Shown piece after piece: positions 9,655 through 17,800 of a stretch of 21,570 bases of DNA. Made by a program: the position numbers and the translations under genes. Each line of letters starts with the position of its first letter. Position 1 is the first letter of the stretch. The notes below the pieces were generated by a model. The model did no database searches, was not told the DNA's origin, and worked only from the letters and a program-made list of their open reading frames with translations. The DNA comes from Chara braunii (Eukaryota; Streptophyta; Charophyceae; Charales; Characeae): positions 179,933-201,502 of the forward strand of contig BFEA01000516.1 of assembly GCA_003427395.1 (NCBI GenBank), read 5' to 3'.

Positions 9655-9871
9655 GCACAGCAGATGGTTTTTTGTTTTTTTTTTGTTTTTTTTTTGCTTT
9701 TTTTTTCTCCCCTCTTTCTTTTCTCATCCTCATTTTGAAAGCGCTACGGCCGAGAGATATCATTTTCAGACCGACCAGTTCCAGTTTCTCTTGGATCTGA
9801 AACTGAGGAATGTGTAGTTCAACAGTTCATGGTGTGCACCAACTGAGCTACGCCCGCCGGTGCACAGCAGA
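9655..9871 (-). mobile_element. tRNA-derived SINE with target-site duplication and A-rich tail
   Basis: On the minus strand the element (9861-9665) begins ACCGGCGGGCG and then has TAGCTCAGTTGG at 9850-9839, a perfect tRNA box A (RNA polymerase III internal promoter). A weak box B-like segment lies about 35-40 nt downstream (AGATCCAAGAG). The element ends in an A-rich tail of A9-10 blocks split by single C or GC (about 9708-9667). The 10-bp word GCACAGCAGA flanks it at 9655-9664 and 9862-9871, a good target-site duplication. A related head occurs on the plus strand at 20099. Short size, tRNA head, A tail and duplication together define a SINE; mobilisation would depend on a partner LINE. Confidence 0.8.
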
Positions 9872-9968
9872 CTTTCGATACGCAGAGATACGCAATTAGA
9901 GGACAACTGAGCTACGCCCGCCGGTGCACAGCAGACGTATGATACGCAGAGATACGCAACTAGAGGAC
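9841..9968. repeat. 64-bp tandem duplication across the SINE edge
   Basis: Copies at 9841-9904 and 9905-9968 differ at a few positions. Each holds the first ~20 bp of the SINE head (including the box A complement), the flanking duplication word GCACAGCAGA and about 34 bp of flanking DNA. The duplication therefore happened after the SINE had inserted. Confidence 0.9.
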
Positions 9969-10289
9969 AAATGACACAGGGCTTCGCTCCACTACGCAAC
10001 AAACCATATGTGTCTGGAGGTCATAATCCTCCCGATACACATTCCAAATGTTAGACTCCTCCGAATGCACCTGGTTGAGAAAGGCATTCAAGTGCACATA
10101 GAATGTTGAGTAGTGCAGCGAGGGCCACACTTTGCGAATGATAACTGACCTCCGAGGCACACCCCACTGCAATGCATCCGTCATATGCAGTCTAAGGCTT
10201 TCGGGGAGAGGTGACAGCCAATTCCTGCTGCGATTGGCTGATGCAGGAAGATAGCACCAGAGAAAGCCTTTCAAGATGGGCAGCAGCAT
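9960..10289 (-). CDS. Hypothetical 109-codon open frame, possible lone exon
   Basis: An uninterrupted minus-strand frame with a balanced, protein-like composition (segments such as WGVPRRSVIIRKVWPSLHYS and NIWNVYREDYDLQTHMV), unlike the low-complexity frames around it. I recognise no domain or motif, no signal peptide, and no second frame nearby that would extend it. Candidate donor-like GT sites exist, but no exon partner is convincing. It may be an exon of an unknown gene, a captured gene fragment or chance. It lies beside SINE and U6-derived sequence, which weakens the case for a real gene. Confidence 0.25.
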   Translation of the reverse strand: MLLPILKGFLWCYLPASANRSRNWLSPLPESLRLHMTDALQWGVPRRSVIIRKVWPSLHYSTFYVHLNAFLNQVHSEESNIWNVYREDYDLQTHMVCCVVERSPVSFVL

Positions 10290-10619
10290 TGAACGGTAGG
10301 AGTGGGGGGCGAGGGGGAGGGGGACAGTGGGAACTGATCAAATACATTTAAGAAAAGAAGTGAAAAAAAAAGAGGCAAATAAACAGCCAAAAAAAAAACG
10401 GGAGTTCTTGAGAACCAAAGAAAGGCAAAAAAAAAAAAAAAAAAGGCACCCCAGATGAGGAGCAGGCACTGGGGCACAAGAAGGGCAGGGGGGGGGAAGG
10501 TGGAGGAAGAGAAATGATCAGATAAGCAAAAATGATCAGATTACCAAAAATAACAAACGAAACAAGGAAGCAGTCCCCACCAACAGAAAGATGGACCATC
10601 CGTTGCATAAATTAAGGAA
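10290..10619. other. Gene-free A- and G-run-rich spacer
   Basis: Contains G-rich (10300-10325 and 10485-10505) and A-rich runs (10362-10372, 10390-10399 and an 18-A run ending at 10444). No gene or transposon end could be defined. Confidence 0.5.
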
Positions 10620-10812
10620 CGAAAGAACCAATCAATTAAACCGCAAGTACACGGCCCCAGCCTTGCAGAAAGTTTTTTGTCGCCACAAGCAAAACTCGGG
10701 CCGCGCCCCGTGGGGTGCCGTTGAAAAAAAACAATCGGCAGCCTCTGAAGTGGTGCGGGTTTCATGCTGACACCCGCGGGTGAATGTGTGGTGTACTGGT
10801 GCTTTAACAAAG
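10620..10812. repeat. Inverted pair of YWWF-family fragments
   Basis: On the minus strand about 10720-10620 matches the plus-strand copy at 8815-8890, with KAGAVY readable before a degenerate end and stop. About 90 bp away on the plus strand, 10786-10812 holds GTGTACTGGTGCTTTAACAA, a diverged version of the core facing the other way. Head-to-head fragments of one dispersed repeat suggest nested insertion or a foldback element. Confidence 0.5.
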
Positions 10813-10814
10813 CC

Positions 10815-12162
10815 TTCGAAGCACTGCTTCGAAGCCAAGCCCCCATCTGGCTCGCTGAGTTTGAAACACATCTCTTTGCAATGCCCAAGTTTCTGCTCAA
10901 CGTAACCTCCTCATGCCGAAAATCGCATACGCCTTGCACACATCTGGCTTCTTTCCTCTTTAAAAAAGAAAGAAGAAAAAAAACGTTTAGCTTCTTCCTA
11001 CAACCTCATCCGCACACACACAACTGCAGATATGTGCCTTCTGCAGTGCAGAGCAAATGAAATCCACGCACCACACCGCTACCACACCGGGCGCCACAAA
11101 TATCTTCACAGAGAATAAGCAACAACACACAAAATGACTACAACCCATCCCTCACATGCTTTCTCCTAGAAGAAGTGAAAACACATCTTTCGTCATCAAT
11201 CTGCTGACTATGTAGCACACACCACAATTAATTAACAAATGCCACCGTTCAACCCGGAGGATCTTCATCCGCAGTCCCTCTTTCAGCTAAAGAATAACAA
11301 ACTACACATCGACACAAATGCTAAATCTATGTCGGCACGGCGGAGCAAATCACACCGGCATCCCGTTGAAACCAAGAGAATTTATCTCCCACCCTGGCAA
11401 AAGAAAACAAAACGCAAAAAAGAAGAAGAAACGGACCTGCCCCAGGGCAGATGCACTGAGCCTCGACCAGTAGAATAACTCACAGAAATAAGTCACAGTC
11501 TGAGAGCGCGCACAAGCGTGAGGCAGTGCCAATGCTCGCAAGCTAACAACAACCGGATAAAGAACACATACGCATGTGTTCGGGCCTCACCACAACACTC
11601 ACCAAATGTGAAAAGGACAGAACCATGGGGGGTGCAGCTTTCCACGTGCTACCGAAAGCTACACTGTCCATTTAGCTTGCGCACCTTCGTCTCGCGGAGA
11701 AGGGCTTCCTCTGCTTCCGACGATAAGCATTCAAGCAGCAATCAATCGAACTCTACAGATATCCGGTATGAGATCCCCGGACGTCCATCCATCCATTAGC
11801 AATATAGTACGGCGAATTCGACCATCACACAAAGACGAGACATCGGTCCATCAGCCCCTACTTTCCATCAAGACGAGCACAGCCTGTTCAACGGCAACGG
11901 AACTCACTCCTTCCTCCCATCAGACACACAGAAGAAGAGTACTTGTGATCCTTTTTTCTCCATTGACAAGCACCGAGTGGCCAAAGAGCAGGAGAAGGGG
12001 TGCCGCCTCCCAAGGCCCTGCTGTCGCTTGCCTGCTTTCCTCACTCGTTCAGCTACTCTGAGATTCACGACTTCTCTGACCTTGGGGAAGAAACAAAGGT
12101 AGATGGCGGTGTAGATACTTCAGATGGTGGAGTAGTCGCTCCTGTCAGGGAAAAAGCTAAGG

Positions 12163-12164
<2 letters not shown>
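10815..12164. other. Gene-free A-rich intergenic stretch
   Basis: No convincing gene, RNA or transposon was found. Open frames of 79-98 codons occur on the plus strand but have no recognisable domains and use a composition like the surrounding DNA. AC-rich and AGAA-rich patches are common. Confidence 0.45.

Positions 12165-12252
<88 letters not shown>
12165..12252. repeat. (GA)44 microsatellite
   Basis: Perfect GA run of 88 bases, the longest in the window. Confidence 0.97.
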
Positions 12253-12255
<3 letters not shown>

Positions 12256-12441
12256 ATGACGCGCATTGGCCATCCAAATAACAAATGACTCCATGGGATC
12301 CCACAGACTATTATGGGCTAAGGACATATACTCAGACAACTGAGACAAGGACTTTTCCCTCTCACAGTTTTAGACTCATTTAGATGCAATTGCAGTCAGA
12401 CACATCCAGGTCCGGCCGTAATTGCCATCACATAGATCTAG

Positions 12442-12559
12442 GAAAGCCCCTACAGTCTTCCCCCGAATACAACGTACGGTCATTATAGCTGAATTTAGAC
12501 TGAAAGATAGACCAAATTCAGCTATAATGATCGTACGTTGTATTCGGGGAAAGCCCCTA
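12442..12559. repeat. Foldback element with 36-bp arms and flanking direct repeat
   Basis: Arms 12461-12496 and 12514-12549 are inverted complements over 36 bp with a single C/T mismatch, around a 17-nt loop. The 11-bp word GAAAGCCCCTA occurs just outside or at the edge of the structure on both sides (12442-12452 and 12549-12559), as a target duplication would. The form fits a small foldback or MITE-like element, or a precursor hairpin for small RNAs. No terminal motif of a known superfamily was recognised. Confidence 0.7.
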
Positions 12560-12688
12560 GTCTGAGCATGCACTGAGATCAGACCGCCAATGGATCAAGA
12601 GAAGGAGTGCATTATATTATTATATATGGTCAATTAAATACATAATAAAGGAGAAGCATAAATCCACTGCATTGTACTAGGGAGGCAG

Positions 12689-12716
12689 AAAAAAAAAAAA
12701 AAAAAAAAAAAAAAAA
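12689..12716. repeat. A28 homopolymer
   Basis: A perfect run of 28 A. It might be the tail of a retroposed sequence on the plus strand, but no element body or target duplication could be identified upstream. Confidence 0.95.
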
Positions 12717-12795
12717 CAGGCTTCCATTATAAACGTGAGAAGGTCCAGACTCCAGTCGAATAAGACCAACAGTAAGCACGACGACTTTCCTGGAC

Positions 12796-12824
12796 GAACC
12801 TGGCTGGAAAACACAGCCAGGTTC
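12796..12824. repeat. Small perfect hairpin
   Basis: GAACCTGGCTG at 12796-12806 and its exact complement at 12814-12824 enclose a 7-nt loop. No T-run follows, so it is not a typical terminator. The role is unknown. Confidence 0.6.
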
Positions 12825-13318
12825 ACTGGGAGAAGTCTTTGTGTGAGGGGACGGGACGTATGCAGTGAGGCGCGCCCAGCGGGGCAGCAAGCACTCGCAT
12901 CGGAAGCGCACACCCATGTGTACGCAGAAACAAACACTCGCGCACGCGACACATCCGCAGTCTGAACACAGACACACCCACCGGTTATACTATATACACT
13001 CACGGATACTCGTGCACACTCGGTGCCGGAGCGCGCTCACAGCAGGTCTTCTTCTTTGATATCCCCTCCTTACCTTCTTCTTCCTCTTCCCCATGACACA
13101 ATGATTGACAAACCGACTACGGTCTTCCCTCGAACACAACGCACCCCCAATCCCGAATCTATACGAGCTATCTTTTCATCCCGACACAGTCATAAAGAGG
13201 GTGGGTTGTGTTCTGGGGAAGACGGCAGCTAGCGTTCTCTGCCGCGCAGATCACCACCTCCTCCATGTCAGCAGATTCGCGTCTGTCTCTCCCAAAAAGA
13301 ATGCTGCTGATCCTCCTT
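12825..13318. other. Presumed 3' flank of the BUBR1-like gene
   Basis: Lies downstream of the proposed stop on the minus strand. No AATAAA-type polyadenylation signal was found on the minus strand close to the stop, and no kinase-like exon is readable. Plant genes often lack a canonical signal, so the transcript end remains undefined. Confidence 0.4.
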
Positions 13319-13350
13319 CCATCGCCTTCCATCGCCTTCCATCGCCTTCC
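13319..13350. repeat. 10-bp tandem repeat, three copies
   Basis: CCATCGCCTT repeated three times plus two bases. Lies about 150 bp beyond the proposed stop codon of the minus-strand gene. Confidence 0.9.
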
Positions 13351-13498
13351 TCTCGTCTTCCATCTTCCACGTGGACGTGCGACACCGCGAGCAAGCAACT
13401 GCTTCAAGCGATCTTGTGGTGGGAATTGCTTGCGGATGGGATCGAGAGATCCGTCCAGAAATAGGGAAAAAAAGTGCTACCGTAGTAGGAGTACGTCC

Positions 13499-13528
13499 TT
13501 AGGCAACGTTCTCCGGATCGTCTTCTTC
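13499..13528 (-). CDS. BUBR1: BUBR1-like gene, proposed terminal exon (EEDDPENVA, stop)
   Basis: On the minus strand a (CT)28 tract is followed by CCGTTTATCAG/GAAGAAGAC, a very good 3' splice site. The nine codons after it read EEDDPENVA and end in TAA at 13499-13501. A phase-compatible donor (CAG/GTAGAG, GT at 13795) follows the motif LSVFQ in the preceding exon. Joining them would give LSVFQEEDD, a complete ABBA-like motif, across a 267-nt GT-AG intron. This is inference: the same bases can also be read without splicing as LSVYQEEDDPENVA in the same frame, but stop codons lie between that reading and the upstream exon. Confidence 0.5.
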   Translation of the reverse strand, partial: EEDDPENVA

Positions 13529-13535
13529 CTGATAA

Positions 13536-13538
<3 letters not shown>

Positions 13539-13594
<56 letters not shown>
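13539..13594. repeat. (GA)28 microsatellite in the last intron
   Basis: Perfect GA run. On the minus strand it is a CT tract just upstream of the proposed last 3' splice site, so it would serve as its polypyrimidine tract. It seems to have grown out of GGAGAG, the complement of the CTCTCC that encodes Leu-Ser in the neighbouring motif copies. Confidence 0.97.
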
Positions 13595-13597
<3 letters not shown>

Positions 13598-13795
13598 CCT
13601 TCACGTCCCTCATAGGGTACCATCCTCGCGATTGGCTTCCTGGCGCATCATCAATCCACCAATCGGCTCCCTGGGGACCAACCCCGCCCTCTTCGGCAGT
13701 ATCCCCCCATCCCCCTGCCGTACCCCCCCACCGCCCAACTTCCCGACTGTGCCAGTCGAACGACCATCACACACCTTGTCCCCATCCACCTCTAC

Positions 13796-14095
13796 CTGGA
13801 AAACGGAGAGGCCCATGGGCTGTAGAACTCCTCTCCCCTCCCTCTCTGAAGCTCCCTCACTTCGCATCCGAGGGAAACTGTGCCCGCCGCCTGTCCCCTC
13901 CACGTCGACTTCTTCCTGGTAAACGGAGAGGCCTCTCGACCGCCCTCCTCCTCCTCCTCCTCCCCCTCCTCCCCCTCCCCCTCCCCTGGACGCAGCAATT
14001 CCATCACTTGCCGTACCTCTCGCAATCGAACGACCGTCGCCATTGCTCTCCACGAGATCGGCCTCTTCCTGACGCGTCGTGCGCCCGAAAGGCAT
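13796..14095 (-). CDS. BUBR1: BUBR1-like gene, downstream exon with two ABBA-like motifs
   Basis: An open minus-strand frame whose uninterrupted reading runs 14095-13610. It encodes an acidic/Gly-rich segment with a ~14-residue glycine run and two motif copies, GLSVYQEEVD (about 13927-13898) and MGLSVFQ (about 13816-13796). I end the exon at 13796 because CAG/GTAGAG is a good donor in phase with the terminal exon; beyond it the reading turns Gly-rich without motifs and stops. The 5' edge is uncertain: a TGA lies just upstream in this frame, and AG sites at 14069 and 14065 are candidates. Coding status rests on motif conservation with the upstream repeats, not on homology to a known protein. 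Confidence 0.5.
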
Positions 14096-14128
14096 TCTTC
14101 AAGCTGCTCCTCTTGTCCGCCCTCTCAC

Positions 14129-14358
14129 CTGCACACTCTCCCCTCCCCTCCCCTCCCTTGACACCCACACGACTGTTCTGCGGCTCGACCTCATCATCAT
14201 CATCATCAGCAGCAGCAGCAGCGGCAGCAGCATCATTCTGGAAAACGGAGAGGCCCATCGCTCGCCGTCCTGCTTTTTCGTCTTCCGCAGGTAAGACTTG
14301 TTCTCCAATCCCGTCGTCGGAATCATCACCGTAGACAACGATCTTCCCAGGGCAAGCA
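14129..14358 (-). CDS. BUBR1: BUBR1-like gene, downstream exon with IVVYGDD and LSVFQND
   Basis: In a third minus-strand frame the DNA reads CPGKIVVYGDDSDDG, then an acidic/basic linker, then AMGLSVFQND followed by eight Ala and five Asp. Two ABBA-like motifs are thus present. The reading continues to a good donor, GTGCAG/GTGAGA (GT at 14128). The 5' edge is set by AG sites at about 14359-14362. Removing the 23 nt from GTAAGT (14381) to AGCAG (14359) would put this exon in frame with the preceding one, but 23 nt is too short for a normal spliceosomal intron, so the boundary is doubtful. Confidence 0.45.
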
Positions 14359-14381
14359 CTGCTATTGACCAGAGTACTTAC

Positions 14382-14644
14382 CCTCGTGGTGGTCCCAGAA
14401 AGCCTGCAGAACGCAGGTCATCTACTACGCCCCCCCCACCACCAGAGTACTTGCCCATCTCCTCCTGTCGGCGATGCGCCTGCAGCCCACTCTCCTCGTC
14501 CTCGTCGCCACACACGGTGAACTTCGCGCACTCCCCTCGTCCGGACTTGGTGGAGATGGATCGCGCACTATCACCAAACGATGCGATTGCAGCAGACCCA
14601 GCAGCACGAGCAGAGGCAAAACCCGCTCGGTTGGAAGCGATGAG
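14382..14644 (-). CDS. BUBR1: BUBR1-like gene, downstream exon with KFTVCGDED
   Basis: Minus-strand frame reading LIASNRAGFASARAAG near its start and KFTVCGDEDEESG in the middle, ending VVDDLRSAGFLGPPRG at a strong donor (GTAAGT, GT at 14381). FTVCGD resembles the ABBA-like motif with Cys in the aromatic position. The proposed 5' edge (AACCAG/CTC) is in phase 0 with a GTGGGC donor at 14880, giving a 236-nt GT-AG intron after the main exon. The frame itself is open well upstream of 14644, so the edge is a guess. No similarity to a known domain beyond the motif. Confidence 0.45.
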
Positions 14645-14808
14645 CTGGTTCTCTGAAGAGCGGCGACAAGGCGACACGTGGCGTGGCGCCCACCGCCGCT
14701 GCCAGCTCGCAACGACAACAATCCACCGCCTTTTGCAAGTGACATCGAACCGGACGACCGTTCCTTGTTCATCGAGTCCGCAGCTCTCCCTCCTCCTCCT
14801 CCTCATCC

Positions 14809-17800
14809 TCATCCTTGGCCTCCTCCTTGGCCTCGCTGCAGAACCCCGACCTCGCTTGTTCCCGCCCCGCGCTCGCCCACCCGTTCATCCTCGTCATCGC
14901 CTCCATCGTCCTGGAAAACCTGGAATGCCATTTTCCTTCCCTGTGGGTTCTTCATGCTCAGCAGGGATGGCCTGCTGCTTGTAGTCCTTTCAGGACGAGC
15001 CGTTTCAGGCTCCTCCTCGTCGGTAAACACAGTAAGGGGCCCACCAGCACCGCTGGCACCACCACCAAGGCCCAGTCGCCTTCCTCCAGATGTCCCTAGC
15101 TTCGCTCTCTCGGGTTTATCATCGCCTCCATCGTCCTGGAAAACCTCAAACGCCATCTTCTTTCCCTGCGAGTTATTCTTGCTCAACAGGGATGGCCTGC
15201 TGTTTGTCGTTCTTTCACGACGAGTCGTTTCAGGCTCCTCGTCAGTAAACACAGTCAGGGTCCCACCAGCACCGCTGGCACCACCACCATCACCACCACC
15301 ACCACGGCCCAGCCGCCTTCCTACTGATGTCCCTCCCTTCGCTCTCTCGGGTTTATCATCCCCTCCATCGTCCTGAAAAACCCCAAACGCCATCTTCTTT
15401 CCCTGCGAGTTATTCTTGCTCAACAGGGATGGCCTGCTGTTTGTCGTTCTTTCAGGACGAGTCGTTTCAGGCTCCTCCTCGTCGGTAAACACAGTTAGGG
15501 GCCCACCAGCACCGCTGGCACCACCACCACCACCACCAAGGCCCAGCCGCCTTCCTCCTGATGTCCCTCCCTTCGCTCTCTCGGGTTCATCATCCCCTCC
15601 ATCGTCCTGAAAAACCTCAAACGCCATCTTCTTTCCCTGCGAGTTATTCTTGCTCAACAGGGATGGCCTGCTGTTGGTCGTTCTTTCAGGACGAGCAATT
15701 TCAGGCTCCTCGTCGGTGAACACACTTAGGGGCCCACCACCCCCGCCGCCGCCGCCGCCACCACCAAGGCCCAGTCCCCCCCCTCCTGCTGTGCCTCCTC
15801 GTCTCGCTCTCCCAGGTGCCCTCCCTCCTCTCCTCCCTCTCTCCTTACCCGTCACGTGAGGCATGTCGCCGGTAAACATAGACAGGATGTCATCGACCGC
15901 CTTCCGAGTAAAGACCGTTCGGTCGCATGCGTCCGTCTGACTAGCGAGGACCTTGCCGTCGAGCGGCTCATCACAATCGTCGACTTCCTCATCGCTCTCT
16001 TCGTCTTCATCACTGTCATCTCCCCCTCTTCGTCGGCCCTTCTTGGGCAACCCCATCAAGGGTCCACGGAGAAACTTGAACTCGGTAGCATCGATGATCT
16101 GCGTAATGGACTGAGTGACGTCCGCCGCCTGAGCCGCCACGTCAGCAACCCGATCCACCCAGGGATTCTCAGTCGGCTCGCCATCGAGGCCATCATCGCT
16201 TGAGGCACTCAAAGCAGCAGCGTCGGCGGCGGCCGTAGCCAGCCGTTCTGGCGCGTCTGCATCAGCTGCCGTGCTCGGGCGCGCTCCCTGCTTCCCCTGT
16301 CCAGGGCTCGCAATCGCCGCTTTGGCTTCCGACAGGCGACCGTTCGACAGACCTGGTCTTGCGAAAGCTGCGGCCCTATCGGTAGCACCCTCCTCCCTAC
16401 ACGGGGGCATCATCATCGATGTTACCCCAAGTCTGGGCTCCTTGATTGCCGACGACGAGAGCACATCCTCCTCTCCCGGCAGCACCCCTCTGTCTGCACA
16501 CTGACGCGGCAAGGTCGGGACAAAAGACGATCGGGGTCCCCCCCAGCCTGCGGACCACGAAGGAGGAAGACGACCGGCGGCGGCGACAACATCCGCCGCC
16601 GACGACGATGGTCGTGCATCCATCTCGACGAACTGATCGGCTGAAGCACTCTCGGCTTTTCCGGCTTGCCGCTGCGCCGCGATCATCCATCGGTATTCCT
16701 CAAACGAGAGAGCTAGCGGTTGAAGGAACAGCGATGGCTCGCAGCCCCAGGATCTAGAAGAGATCCCCTGGCCAATGTCATCATCGGCGGCGGCTGGAGC
16801 GCTTGGGCGCGGGGGAGCTGGCGGCGCCGGCATCGCAACCGCCGCCGCCAGAGCTAACGACAATGACGGACTACCGGTAGTGGTAGAAACAGCAGGGCAC
16901 AGAAGGGGGGGAGCAGAGGCAGTAGATGGAGAGGCAACTACTACGGGTTGGGGCACAGAGGTGCGTGGTACAGATGGGGCAGATACAGAAGAAGACGCAA
17001 CGGGTCCACACGAGGCAGGTGCAGAGGGAGGACCTGAAGAAGAGGACGAAGAGAGGGCAGAAGACGGAGCTTCAGTCGCCGCCGCCGCCGCCGCCGCCGT
17101 ATTGACACCATCATGGCCTGCTGCGGATAAGAGGAGACAAGCCGCCTTCTGCTTTGACGAACCACCGATCATTCCGTCTGGTTCGTCAGACTGCGATTCA
17201 TTCCCCTTCGCGCTTTGGCGTGTGGCGGACACACATTGCCGCCCACTCTCCGCGGATGCCTTGCTCCATCTTCTGGTTTCCAACCCGGGAGGAGGCACGG
17301 GCTCATAGAAATGCTTCAAAGGGTTTTTCTGAAGCTCCTCCAGCTCCAGCGAGACCCCTCTCCCCTCGCCTACCACCACCCCGCCTCCTTCCACCTCTCG
17401 CAGTCGGAACGCCATAGTCGGAGGCTGTTTCTTCTTCGTGCCCAACCCTGTGGTTCCCCCCCCAACTTGATGCTGCTCGCCTGTATCCATGTCCGGATCT
17501 GAATAAACCTCGAGAGCCGCGACTCCTCTCGCCTGTGCTGACAACGCCAGTGATTTCTTCTGAGGAATTCTGGCCGATGTCCATTTGCCAGGCTCTTGCG
17601 AGTTCTCTTTTCTCGCATCAGCTACCTTACTCAGTCTGTCCCAATGCCCGTCGTTAGAAACCCCTCCTCCTCCTCCTCCTCCTCCTCCTCCTCCTCCTCC
17701 GCCTCCTCCTGCTGCTGCTACTGCTGCTCCTGTAGCTGCCGTAGTGTTCGGCTTAGCTCCTCCTCCCATCCAATCAGTCTCTGCAACCCGCGAGGACGGC

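Noticed and set aside
13168-13407. A kinase or other C-terminal exon of the checkpoint gene
   Set aside because: The minus-strand frame is Arg-rich with a 10-bp DNA repeat and shows no kinase motif such as HRD or DFG.
13404-13613. Minus-strand frame with a long Ser-Leu run
   Set aside because: Wrong frame relative to EEDDPENVA and produced by the (CT)28 tract.
14298-14984. Long plus-strand open frame (228 codons) opposite the BUBR1-like gene
   Set aside because: Its Pro/Ser/Arg-rich reading is the complement of Gly/Ala/Asp-rich coding on the minus strand. It has no motif, and the minus strand carries the recognisable domains.
14678-15376. Plus-strand open frame of 232 codons with repeated units
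   Set aside because: Its repeats are the antisense of the four coding repeats on the minus strand, so it is a shadow.
16775-17308. Plus-strand open frame of 177 codons
   Set aside because: Antisense of the Ala/Ser/Pro linker of the BUBR1-like protein, with no own features.
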